A DNA stretch of 9,205 nucleotides from an uncultured Gemmatimonadota bacterium (GTDB lineage Bacteria > Gemmatimonadota > Gemmatimonadetes > Gemmatimonadales > Gemmatimonadaceae), in NCBI GenBank assembly GCA_946887155.1, contig CAMPKM010000091.1, positions 1 through 9,205 on the forward strand, given 5' to 3'. The position numbers were made by a program, and so were the translations under genes. Under the pieces are notes generated by a model. That model worked only from the letters and a program-made list of their open reading frames with translations, was not told the origin of the DNA and searched no databases. Shown piece by piece: positions 1-6,635 of this stretch. How positions within the stretch are numbered: the stretch's first letter is position 1; every line of letters begins with the position of its first letter.

Positions 1-1
1 G

Positions 2-304
2 TATACGCAGGCGCTGCTCTCGGCGGTGCCGGTGCCCGATCCCGTGACGAAACGCCGCCGGATCGTGCTGGCCGGCGATGTGCCGTCGCCCGCCAACCCG
101 CCGAGTGGGTGCGTCTTTCACCCGCGGTGCCATCACCCGGCCCGCGACGCCGCCTGCGCCGCCATCGTTCCGCCGCTCGAGGAAAAAGCACCCGGACACT
201 GGGTCGCGTGTATCAAGCAGCCGCCGACGGGCATCCCGTGGGAGTCACAGCGCCAGGCCGGCGGCACCAGGCCACCCGAACGCCACCTGCCCGTCATGCC
301 GTGA
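2..304 (+). CDS. Peptide/nickel-type ABC transporter ATP-binding protein, C-terminal fragment (OppD/OppF/DppD/DppF family)
   Basis: This is the last 100 residues of a gene that enters from the left; the ATPase core lies outside the window. The frame opens with [14 protein letters not shown], the hallmark of the region after the nucleotide-binding domain in Opp/Dpp ATPases. It continues into the C-terminal oligopeptide-transporter extension: a [13 protein letters not shown] segment, HPRC, a third Cys (DAAC) and HWVAC. The four cysteines follow the pattern reported to bind an iron-sulphur cluster in some members of this family; that role here is inference. The protein would sit on the cytoplasmic face and power import of oligopeptides or dipeptides. 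D-type and F-type subunits cannot be separated from this tail. The stop is TGA at 302-304, 47 bases before the POT transporter start, so the two could be co-transcribed. The last 25 or so residues, after [10 protein letters not shown], are Pro/Arg-rich and unlike the conserved core. Confidence 0.9.
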   Translation, partial: YTQALLSAVPVPDPVTKRRRIVLAGDVPSPANPPSGCVFHPRCHHPARDAACAAIVPPLEEKAPGHWVACIKQPPTGIPWESQRQAGGTRPPERHLPVMP

Positions 305-351
305 TTGCCTAACGCCTGCCGTCCGCCTTCCGCCATCCTCCCACCAGCCAC

Positions 352-1878
352 ATGACCTCACCCGCCCCCTCCGCCGACACCGAACGCTACACCGGCGATC
401 GCTCGTTTTTCGGTCACCCGCGCGGCCTGAACACGCTCTTCTTCACGGAGATGTGGGAGCGGTTCTCGTATTACGGGATACGGCCGTTGCTGGTGCTGTT
501 CATGTCCGCCGCACTCCTCGATGGAGGATTCGGCTTCGACCGCCAGCAGGCGTCCGCCATCGTCGGCATCTACGCCGCCAGCGTCTACCTCGCCTCCTTG
601 CCAGGCGGCTGGATCGCGGATCGCTGGCTGGGCTTGCAGCGGTCGATCTACTACGGCGGTATCCTGATTGCCGCCGGTCACCTGGCCATCGCCCTCTCGT
701 CGGTCCTCTCCAAGCCGGCCTTCTTCGCCGGGCTCGTACTCATCGTCATGGGCACCGGCATGCTGAAGCCGAACATCTCGGCGATCGTCGGTGACCTGTA
801 TCCCGAAGGCGGGGCCCGCCGCGACGCCGGATTTTCCATTTTCTACATGGGCATCAACGTCGGTGCCCTCATCGCGCCGCTGATCACCGGCTACCTCGGT
901 GAACGGGTCGGCTGGCACTACGGCTTCGGTGCGGCCGGTGTCGGCATGCTCCTTGGCCTCATCACGTTCCGTATGCGCGCCGGGACCACCCTCGGCCCGT
1001 TAGGCCTGCTGCCATCGGGTACACCCGAACAGCAACGGACCGTGAAACGGGTCACGCTCGGCGGTGTCGCCATCATTGTGCTCGTCGTGCTCCTCGCCAT
1101 GACCGGCGCCCTGACCATCGATCCGGTGGCGATCGGCGAGCAGATGCGGAACGTGATCCTCGGCATGGCCGTCGCCTATTTCGGCTATCTGTTCCTCTTC
1201 GCCGGTCTCGACACCGACGAGAAGAAGCGGATGGCGATCATCCTGGTACTGTTCCTGTTTGCGATCGTGTTCTGGTCGGCGTTCGAACAGGCGCCGACAT
1301 CGCTGAACCTCTTCGCGGCCGACTTCACGGACCGGAACCTGTTCGGATGGGAAGTACCCATTCTCTGGTTGCAGTCCGTGAATTCGTTCTTCGTCATCAC
1401 CCTCGCGCCCGTGTTCGCGGCGCTCTGGGTCACGATGGCGAAGCGCGGCAAGGAGCTGTCGAGTCCCGCCAAGTTCGCCTTCGGCCTGCTCTTCGCCGGA
1501 CTCGGGTTCTACCTGATGGTCGCCGCGGCCAACGCCGTCATCGCCGGCGGCGAAGGTACCCGCGTCTCGATGTGGTGGCTCACCGGCAGCTACCTGCTGC
1601 AGACGATCGGCGAGCTCTCGCTCAGTCCCGTGGGCCTGAGCTCGATGACCAAGCTCTCGCCACGGCGCTTTGTCGGGCAGATGATGGGGGTCTGGTTCAT
1701 GGCCACGGCGTTAGGCAACCTGATCGCCGGCCTGGTCGGCGGCCACGTCGACCCGAACAACCTCGCCGAGATGCCGCGGCTCTTCGAGCGCACCGCCTAT
1801 TCGCTCTTTATCGCGACCGCCGTCCTCGCTCTCCTGGTCGTGCCCATCCGTCGCATGATGGGAGAAGCAAAACACTAG
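352..1878 (+). CDS. Proton-dependent oligopeptide transporter (POT/PTR2 family, MFS)
   Basis: A 508-aa polytopic inner-membrane protein, a usual length for bacterial POT symporters. The proton-coupling motif ExxERFxYYG is intact in TM1 (E33, E36, R37, Y40, Y41). The second family signature MLKPNISAIVGDLY has its Lys near residue 139, followed by FYMGINVGA. In the C-terminal half the TM7 block FWSAFEQ and the block QSVNSFFVITLAP are recognisable, as is GELSLSPVGLS followed by FVGQMMGVWFMA. By family knowledge it imports di- and tripeptides with protons. It follows an Opp/Dpp ATPase gene by 47 bases, so two kinds of peptide importer are adjacent. The ATG at 352 is chosen because a short hydrophilic N-terminus then leads straight into TM1; no clear Shine-Dalgarno sequence precedes it. 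Two leucines are encoded by TTA inside the word GTTAGGC (998-1005 and 1709-1716). Substrate range cannot be told from sequence. Confidence 0.95.
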   Translation: MTSPAPSADTERYTGDRSFFGHPRGLNTLFFTEMWERFSYYGIRPLLVLFMSAALLDGGFGFDRQQASAIVGIYAASVYLASLPGGWIADRWLGLQRSIYYGGILIAAGHLAIALSSVLSKPAFFAGLVLIVMGTGMLKPNISAIVGDLYPEGGARRDAGFSIFYMGINVGALIAPLITGYLGERVGWHYGFGAAGVGMLLGLITFRMRAGTTLGPLGLLPSGTPEQQRTVKRVTLGGVAIIVLVVLLAMTGALTIDPVAIGEQMRNVILGMAVAYFGYLFLFAGLDTDEKKRMAIILVLFLFAIVFWSAFEQAPTSLNLFAADFTDRNLFGWEVPILWLQSVNSFFVITLAPVFAALWVTMAKRGKELSSPAKFAFGLLFAGLGFYLMVAAANAVIAGGEGTRVSMWWLTGSYLLQTIGELSLSPVGLSSMTKLSPRRFVGQMMGVWFMATALGNLIAGLVGGHVDPNNLAEMPRLFERTAYSLFIATAVLALLVVPIRRMMGEAKH

Positions 1879-1879
1879 A

Positions 1880-2089
1880 AGAACGATTTTCGCTGGAAGA
1901 GCGGAACGCGGAAAGCACCGGGATCACGGAGAGACACCGATACGGCAGGCACAAACCGGGACACCATGCAAGTCGCGCCAACCACCGCGAGACCGTCCCC
2001 AATGGTGTCCCGGTTTGCGCCAGCAGTACCTGCGTCTTTCAGCGACCCCCAGTGCCCTCCGTGTTCCGCCCTACCGTCGAGAATCGTCT
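1880..2089. repeat. Large imperfect fold-back palindrome between convergent genes
   Basis: The gap between the POT stop codon and the Omp85 stop codon consists of two inverted arms of about 88 bases around a 34-base loop (1968-2001). The inner 16 bp are perfect: 1952-1967 (CAAACCGGGACACCAT) pairs with 2002-2017. Aligned by eye over 89 columns, the arms match at about 67 positions with one single-base gap. Of the 21 substitutions, 15 are transitions. Ten of these would be G-U wobbles in a - strand transcript and only five in a + strand transcript. The structure could be a bidirectional terminator or 3' end-protecting hairpin for both genes, or a decayed palindromic element. No T-tract follows the stem in either direction, so it is not a textbook intrinsic terminator. 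Confidence 0.75.
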
Positions 2090-3802
2090 TTAAGGCACAC
2101 CGAATGCGGTAACCAATCCGGACCTTTCGCGGTTGCGCCGGACATCGTTAGGCTCGTTCCAGAAGGCGCGCGTCCGGTCTTCGTTGGTCAGGCGCAGTCC
2201 CCATTTCGCGCCCGCCGTACGTTCGAGCGGCACCGCAATATCCAGCCGCCACATCCGCCGGGAACGCGGCGGGACGGCGCCCAGCAGGGCCACGCCGACC
2301 GAGGGCAGGTACCCGGTGTTACGACCCAGCGGCGCATCACCCGCCCAGAGCTTCCCGGCCTCGGCAAAAAACGCCACGCCCAGGTCACCCGTGCCGCGGA
2401 TGTTGCCGATCCGCCACCGCTCCTCGAGACGCGCCACCAGTCGGGACGCACCGCCGATTTCGGCATCCTCGTAGCCGCGCACACCGCCCCGCGCATCGCC
2501 TAACGCCAACTGGAACGGCAACCACTGCTTCCGTCCCGAGGAATACTCGAGGCTTCCCGTCCACGTGTGGCGCGGATGCGGCCGCAGGTAGGCACCAAAC
2601 CGCCCGCTCACCAGCACCGACTCCCAATCCCCCGACGTCAGCCGGCGGCCTTCCGCCAGCACTTCCAGCCCGGCAAACGACGCCGCCGACCCGACGCCGC
2701 CATACAGGTTGCCCGAGACGAACATCTCGTCACGGGCCGGCCCGTCGACGGGAAGCCCGCGGCCGATCGTCAGCGCCGCCTGCACGCCACGCCGCACGTC
2801 CTGGACGCCCGTCAGGGCGTCGAAGCCCGAGACGCGAAGAAAGTTCACGTAGCGATAGCCGAGCAGCAGGTTGAGGCGCGCCGACCGGAACGGGTCGTAG
2901 CGAAGGCGAAGCGCCGGATCGCTGTCGGGGACCAGGCCGGTATCGGTCACGAACGCGGCCTGCTGGTCCGGCGCACCACGCTCGAACGAAACGGAGCCGC
3001 CAAAGATCGCCAGGCTGCCGGGGTTGCCGATCCGTGCCACGGCGCCGGCGTCGGCGAACTCCCGGCGGACGCCTAACGACGTCGGCTCCCGGCCGGGGGC
3101 GCGAAACGGGATCAGGTCCTCGCTCGAGCCGCCCGCGACACGCCACGCCCGCGGCTGCAGGTCGGTGAAAAACGGGTACAGGACCTGCGCCGTTGCCTCG
3201 TAGCCGTGGTCGCGGCGGATCGCCGTCAGGTGCATCTGCAACGGCTCCGAAAAGAGCTGGAAGTTCGAGTACCGCGCCTGCCACGTGTCACGATAGAAGC
3301 CGCCGTCCTTCCACCCGGCGGCGGCCGAGATGCCAAGCCCGCGCAGGTTGGTGCTGCCCGCCCGCAGCCCGCGGAGCACCGGGCTGTTGCTCGACACGCC
3401 GATCGAGCCGATCACCGACGGTTCATCGATCGTGACGACCTCGACCCGCACGTCCTCACCGTCGGCGTACGCCGTCACCGTGGCGTCGGCCAGGTACGGC
3501 TGCGCACGGAGCAATCGTTCGGTCTCGCTCCGCAGCAGCGGCGTGCATCGTTCGCCGCGCCGGAGGAGCAGGAGGTTCTCGATCAGGCGCGGCTCGGTGG
3601 TCATGTGCAGCGACCGGGCAACGCGGCCTAACGCCGGTGACCGGGAAAACAGGCCGCCATACGACGGCGGCAGCGTCTCGATGACGATGTCGCTCACCCG
3701 CTGCCCATCGCACCGCGCCTGCGTCCTCGGCTCCTGTGACGAGGCCACGCGCGCACCGGCGACGGTTACTCCGGCCGCCAGCGCGACGGCGAGTCTCGTC
3801 AG
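2090..3802 (-). CDS. Omp85/BamA-like outer-membrane protein with one POTRA-like domain
   Basis: About 570 aa if started at CTG 3800-3802. From there the product begins MTRLAVALAAG and continues through a hydrophobic stretch to AGARVASSQ, a good Sec signal peptide. Starting at GTG 3746-3748 would leave 552 aa and cut that signal off. A POTRA-like domain spans about residues 36-128, with TEPRLIENLLLLRRGE, SETERLLRAQPYLADA and VRVEVVTIDEPS. The rest is rich in alternating strands and carries the Omp85/FhaC signature GGVRGY (R442-G443-Y444) near the C-terminal third, so it should form an outer-membrane beta barrel. BamA normally has five POTRA domains and TamA three, so this is neither in standard form. 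It may insert or export a partner, or move lipid, but that is not decidable here. It follows the coiled-coil gene almost without a gap, and its stop abuts the fold-back palindrome. Three leucines use TTA within GTTAGGC. Confidence 0.8.
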   Translation of the reverse strand: MTRLAVALAAGVTVAGARVASSQEPRTQARCDGQRVSDIVIETLPPSYGGLFSRSPALGRVARSLHMTTEPRLIENLLLLRRGERCTPLLRSETERLLRAQPYLADATVTAYADGEDVRVEVVTIDEPSVIGSIGVSSNSPVLRGLRAGSTNLRGLGISAAAGWKDGGFYRDTWQARYSNFQLFSEPLQMHLTAIRRDHGYEATAQVLYPFFTDLQPRAWRVAGGSSEDLIPFRAPGREPTSLGVRREFADAGAVARIGNPGSLAIFGGSVSFERGAPDQQAAFVTDTGLVPDSDPALRLRYDPFRSARLNLLLGYRYVNFLRVSGFDALTGVQDVRRGVQAALTIGRGLPVDGPARDEMFVSGNLYGGVGSAASFAGLEVLAEGRRLTSGDWESVLVSGRFGAYLRPHPRHTWTGSLEYSSGRKQWLPFQLALGDARGGVRGYEDAEIGGASRLVARLEERWRIGNIRGTGDLGVAFFAEAGKLWAGDAPLGRNTGYLPSVGVALLGAVPPRSRRMWRLDIAVPLERTAGAKWGLRLTNEDRTRAFWNEPNDVRRNRERSGLVTAFGVP

Positions 3803-3808
3803 GCGCAG

Positions 3809-4387
3809 CTACCTGCCCATCCGCTTCTTCAATTCGGCCAGCGCCGCGTCGGCACTGGCATCGGCGTTCGCGCGACGCTCCGCCCGCCGCAGGTCATTGA
3901 GCTGCTGCTCGAGCGCCGCGTTCCCCTCGTCGAGCGGGTCGGCGGCCGCATCAACCGTTCCCGATCGCATCCCCGATCCCACCCCCGCCAACGCCGCCTT
4001 GAGCTGGTCCTTCATCTCCGCTACGTCCCGTTCGACCAGCGCCAGTTCGCCTTCCTGTGCCGCCAGCTTCTGCTGCAGCACCGACAGCCGCTCCGCTTGC
4101 TGCTGTTCGAAGCGTTCGGCGATCGTCACGGTTTCGGCATCATTCACGTTCTGGGCCAGGCCCTTGCGTCGACGAATGGTCTCCAGCTCCATCGTCTCCT
4201 GCGCGACGCGCTTTCGCGTGATGTCGACGCCCTCGCGGAGGTCATCCAGCGCCAGCTTCGCCTGCACCAGGGTGTCCTTCATGACGGCAATCAGCTCGCG
4301 CCGCCCCTCGGGAGGCACGTTGCCATGCAACAGCTCGCGAAACGCGTGGCGAATGTCGTCGAACACGGCGGGGGAGTGGAATGGCAA
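3809..4387 (-). CDS. Coiled-coil protein, distantly PspA/IM30-like
   Basis: A 192-aa soluble, highly charged protein from TTG 4385-4387 to TAG 3809-3811. No signal peptide or membrane segment is evident. From about residue 28 to 135 it is almost continuous amphipathic helix rich in Glu, Gln, Arg, Lys and Ala, for example ELIAVMKDTLVQAKLALDDL and ERFEQQQAERLSVLQQKL. A Gly/Ser/Asp linker follows (GVGSGMRSGTVDAAADP), then a short second helix ending LAELKKRMGR. The long helical hairpin and size recall PspA/IM30 membrane-stress proteins, but I see no diagnostic motif, so treat that as a guess. The start is uncertain: no strong ribosome-binding site precedes the TTG, and a GTG seven codons in (PAVFDD) is possible. 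Its stop is six bases from the likely Omp85 start, so the two are probably translated together and may act together at the envelope. Confidence 0.7.
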   Translation of the reverse strand: MPFHSPAVFDDIRHAFRELLHGNVPPEGRRELIAVMKDTLVQAKLALDDLREGVDITRKRVAQETMELETIRRRKGLAQNVNDAETVTIAERFEQQQAERLSVLQQKLAAQEGELALVERDVAEMKDQLKAALAGVGSGMRSGTVDAAADPLDEGNAALEQQLNDLRRAERRANADASADAALAELKKRMGR

Positions 4388-4472
4388 CAGCCGGTGAACC
4401 TGGTCACCAGCACCAGCATCCAGAGCTAGCCACCACTACCAGCGCTAGCAAGTAGCACCTGTGACCAGCCGA
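4388..4472 (-). other. 85-bp spacer inside the leftward unit with an inverted repeat
   Basis: This is short low-complexity DNA built from recurring CCAGC/CTAGC-like words. CTGGTCAC at 4400-4407 and GTGACCAG at 4461-4468 form a perfect 8-bp inverted repeat around 53 bases. Two GCTAGC palindromes lie inside, at 4425-4430 and 4444-4449. A leader or attenuator hairpin upstream of the coiled-coil gene is possible; nothing shows it is used. Confidence 0.35.
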
Positions 4473-5195
4473 TCACGTCCAGCGCACCCCCGCGCTCACC
4501 TGCCTCAACAAACGATTCGGCGACTCCCTCCCGGCGAACAGGAATCGGTCGCTCACGTCATTGAGCGCCGCACGGATCCGCGGGAATCGCTCCGCCGCCG
4601 CTTCGAACAGCGCGTCCAGTCCGTACTGGCGAGCCAGCCGGTGCTGGGCGGCGAGCGTAAACCCGCGCTGCCCCATCTCGTCGTAGTAGTCGAGGTCCGG
4701 CCCACCACGCCGGATGCGTCGCTCCTCGACGTGATCGGGAAACAACCCGCCCAGCCAGAGCGCGTAGTTGCCGAGGTGCGCACGGACGAGAAATCGACGC
4801 GTCGCGTCGCCATGATCGACGTCCGCCAGGAGCGCCGCCATCGTGTCGTACGTTTCGTCGTCCGACGCCCCGATACGGTGCGCGTTGTCCCGCATCGCAA
4901 AGTGGATGAGGATCGAAGCCACGTAGTCGGAGATACCGCGGTCATGCTCCTGCACCCGCCGCAGCGCATGCCTGACGATGACGTAGGCGAAGAGTGGCAG
5001 CGACGCATGCCCTGCCTGACGACACTCGAGCAGCGCCGCCGGCAGTCGCGGATCGTCGAGGAGCGCGTCGAGCCCATCTCGGCGGAGTGATTCCTCGGCC
5101 GAGGCAAAGGCGCTTTCCGAACCGCGCGACACCAGCCGAAGCGCAAGCTGCGCGTCGTCGCGAGTCAGTTGTTGTCGGACATTCGCCAGGATCAT
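4473..5195 (-). CDS. Conserved-looking hypothetical protein, 240 aa
   Basis: I do not recognise a characterised family. The protein is soluble, mostly alpha-helical and rich in Arg, Ala, Leu and Asp, with no signal peptide or membrane segment. Conserved-looking blocks are LPLFAYVIVRHALRR in the middle, HLGNYALWLGGLFPDHV, then GGPDLDYYDEMGQRGF and a C-terminal QYGLDALFEAAAERF followed by ALNDVSDRFLF. No catalytic motif stands out. The start is set at ATG 5193-5195 because GAGG lies at 5204-5207, eight bases upstream, a textbook spacing. The open frame extends to 5351, but that extension has no such site and reads as low-complexity sequence. It is the first gene of the leftward unit and is separated from the coiled-coil gene by 85 bases. 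Its promoter should lie in 5196-5395, shared back-to-back with the GT4 gene. Confidence 0.75.
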   Translation of the reverse strand: MILANVRQQLTRDDAQLALRLVSRGSESAFASAEESLRRDGLDALLDDPRLPAALLECRQAGHASLPLFAYVIVRHALRRVQEHDRGISDYVASILIHFAMRDNAHRIGASDDETYDTMAALLADVDHGDATRRFLVRAHLGNYALWLGGLFPDHVEERRIRRGGPDLDYYDEMGQRGFTLAAQHRLARQYGLDALFEAAAERFPRIRAALNDVSDRFLFAGRESPNRLLRQVSAGVRWT

Positions 5196-5395
5196 TCGAA
5201 AAACCTCGTCGCAGATGGTCGAATTGCGATGGCAATCGTCGATCTGACCCAACGCCTCCGTACCAACTCCGGCACCAGCAGTTGCAGCAGCAATCAGCGT
5301 CTGTCTAACGACGACCCTATTGGATACAGGTTGCACGCCGCCGTGATCCATGGTTCCACGTTGCCGCCGGCGCCACGCGTCGCGAGTTTCATCCT
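5196..5395. promoter_or_regulatory. Divergent intergenic region, presumed back-to-back promoters
   Basis: These 200 bases separate the start of the leftward hypothetical gene (5195) from the start of the rightward GT4 gene (5396), so both promoters are expected here. The middle is somewhat less GC-rich than its surroundings (about 5210-5235 and 5315-5335). I could not identify a convincing -35/-10 pair on either strand, nor an operator. A near-copy of the dispersed word, CGTTAGAC, lies at 5303-5310 on the - strand. Confidence 0.5.
5204..5207 (-). promoter_or_regulatory. Ribosome-binding site that fixes the hypothetical gene start
   Basis: GAGG on the - strand lies eight bases upstream of ATG 5193-5195. 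It favours this internal ATG over the longer open frame beginning at 5351. Confidence 0.7.
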
Positions 5396-6478
5396 ATGTC
5401 ACTGCGAGTCCTGCACATCGACATGGGTAAGGTATGGCGCGGCGGCCAGCGGCAGGTCTGGCTGGTCGCGCGAGCCCAACGAGACGCAGGTCACGAACCG
5501 CTGGTCGTCGCACCGCCCCACTCACCCCTCCTCAGCCGGGCCAGGGGCGCCGGACTCGCGGTATCCGCGATCGGGGCCGCCGCCGACTGGGACCTCCGCG
5601 CAGCCAGTCGAGTCGCACAGCGGATCAAGGCCTGGCGCCCGCACATCGTTCACGCCCACGATGCCCGGGCGCATGCCATCGCCATGACCGCACTCGTCAT
5701 GCGACGGGGGACCCCAATGGTCGTGACGCGCCGCGTCGCGTTCGTGCCGCGCGGACGGATCAAGTACGGACCGCGCGTGGCACGGTTCATCGCCATCTCG
5801 AACGCCGTCCGCGACGCCCTCGTCAACGGCGGCGTCGATTCGAGCCGCATCGACATCGTGTATTCCGGCGTGCCGGTTCCGGTCGTGTCCCGCGTCAGGG
5901 ACTGGCGCCAGGAATGCGGATGGCCGGCGGACACGGTGCTCTGCGGCGTCGTCGGCGCCATGACCGCCGAAAAGGGGATCGGGCTGCTCGACGCGATCGC
6001 CTCACGCCTGCCTGACGAGGAGCGTCGCCGCACCCGCCTCGTGCTGCTCGGCGGAGCGGCCGCGGGCCTCACGCGAATCGGCGGGATCGAGTCGATGCGC
6101 GCCGGGTTCGTGGACGAGGTTCATGCTGCCATGGCTGGACTCGACGTCCTCTGGCACCCGGCAACCTCCGAAGGACTCGGCACCGCCGTCATCGATGCCA
6201 TGGCGCTCCGCGTTCCGCCGATCGCCTTTCGCGTAGGGGGACTGCCCGAGCTCATTGTCGACAACGTGAGCGGACTCCTGGTCCCCCCCGGCGAACTTGC
6301 CGCATTTGCGAGATCCGCGGCCTCGTTAGTGCAGGATTCGTCCCTGAGGAAAAGGTTGGGAGACGCCGGCCCGGATCGCGCCGCCTGTTTCTCGGTTGAA
6401 CGAATGAGCGAAGGAACCTCGGGGACCTATGCACGGGTACTTCAAAACACACCCGCCCGCCAGCAACGCCACCCGTAA
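5396..6478 (+). CDS. GT4-family glycosyltransferase (GT-B fold)
   Basis: A 360-aa cytoplasmic or membrane-associated glycosyltransferase. The N-terminal Rossmann half opens LRVLHIDMGKVWRGGQRQV, the GT4 pattern in which a Gly-Gly loop follows strand one, and contains RPHIVHAHDARAHA. The linker has FIAISNAVRDALVNGG and IVYSGVPVP. The C-terminal half carries the nucleotide-sugar site HPATSEGLGTAVIDAMA followed by VGGLPELIVDNVSGLLVPPG. The usual E-x7-E pair of GT4 enzymes is E259 and D267 here, so the second acid is Asp. By family knowledge it moves a sugar from a nucleotide donor with retention, most likely in lipopolysaccharide or exopolysaccharide assembly; donor and acceptor are unknown. The ATG at 5396 gives a standard N-terminus but lacks a visible Shine-Dalgarno. 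One Leu uses TTA in the near-motif CGTTAGTG. Confidence 0.9.
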   Translation: MSLRVLHIDMGKVWRGGQRQVWLVARAQRDAGHEPLVVAPPHSPLLSRARGAGLAVSAIGAAADWDLRAASRVAQRIKAWRPHIVHAHDARAHAIAMTALVMRRGTPMVVTRRVAFVPRGRIKYGPRVARFIAISNAVRDALVNGGVDSSRIDIVYSGVPVPVVSRVRDWRQECGWPADTVLCGVVGAMTAEKGIGLLDAIASRLPDEERRRTRLVLLGGAAAGLTRIGGIESMRAGFVDEVHAAMAGLDVLWHPATSEGLGTAVIDAMALRVPPIAFRVGGLPELIVDNVSGLLVPPGELAAFARSAASLVQDSSLRKRLGDAGPDRAACFSVERMSEGTSGTYARVLQNTPARQQRHP

Positions 6479-6499
6479 GGCGTTGTGTCAGAAGAGGAA

Positions 6500-6528
6500 G
6501 GAGAAGCCTCGCCGAGCGGTGCCTCTCC
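6500..6528 (+). terminator. Possible hairpin downstream of the GT4 gene
   Basis: GGAGAAGC (6500-6507) can pair with GCCTCTCC (6521-6528), seven of eight positions with one A-C mismatch, around a 13-base loop. It begins 21 bases after the GT4 stop. There is no T-run after it, so a Rho-independent terminator is only a weak possibility. Confidence 0.3.
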
Positions 6529-6583
6529 GGTCCGCAATGTTCTAGGTTTCGCGGATTCGGCTACCCGTACCAGTAGTTAGTAC

Positions 6584-6622
6584 CCGATACCGATACCCCT
6601 ACCAATAACCAATAACCAATAC
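6584..6622. repeat. Microsatellite-like short tandem repeats (CCGATA and CCAATAA units)
   Basis: Two CCGATA units (6584-6595) are followed six bases on by three CCAATAA-type units (6602-6608, 6609-6615, and 6616-6622 with the last base changed). The block is clearly richer in A/T than the rest of the window and ends 13 bases before the TTG start of the GT2 gene. The 157-bp spacer 6479-6635 otherwise holds only the hairpin at 6500-6528. Confidence 0.7.
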
Positions 6623-6635
6623 CAGTCCTTCCGCC

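Noticed and set aside
78..794. Long open frames overlapping the ABC ATPase tail and the POT gene, including 78-794 (+) and 358-918 (-)
   Set aside because: Their products are Arg/Pro/His-rich with no family motifs, as expected for out-of-frame reading of GC-rich genes; the POT frame has all its signature motifs.
1952..2017. Classic Rho-independent terminator
   Set aside because: The stem is strong, but no T-tract follows it on either strand and the loop is 34 bases, so only a broader structural role is claimed.
3330..4397. Long + strand open frame of 355 codons across the Omp85 and coiled-coil genes
   Set aside because: The product is Ser/Arg low-complexity sequence, antisense to two genes with recognisable features.
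4398..4435. Short alternative - strand start ATG-CTG-GTG before the coiled-coil gene
   Set aside because: It is in a different frame from the coiled-coil protein and gives no recognisable product.
5196..5351. N-terminal extension of the hypothetical protein to an upstream start at 5351
   Set aside because: ATG 5193-5195 has GAGG eight bases upstream, and the extension reads as low-complexity sequence in what should be a divergent promoter region.
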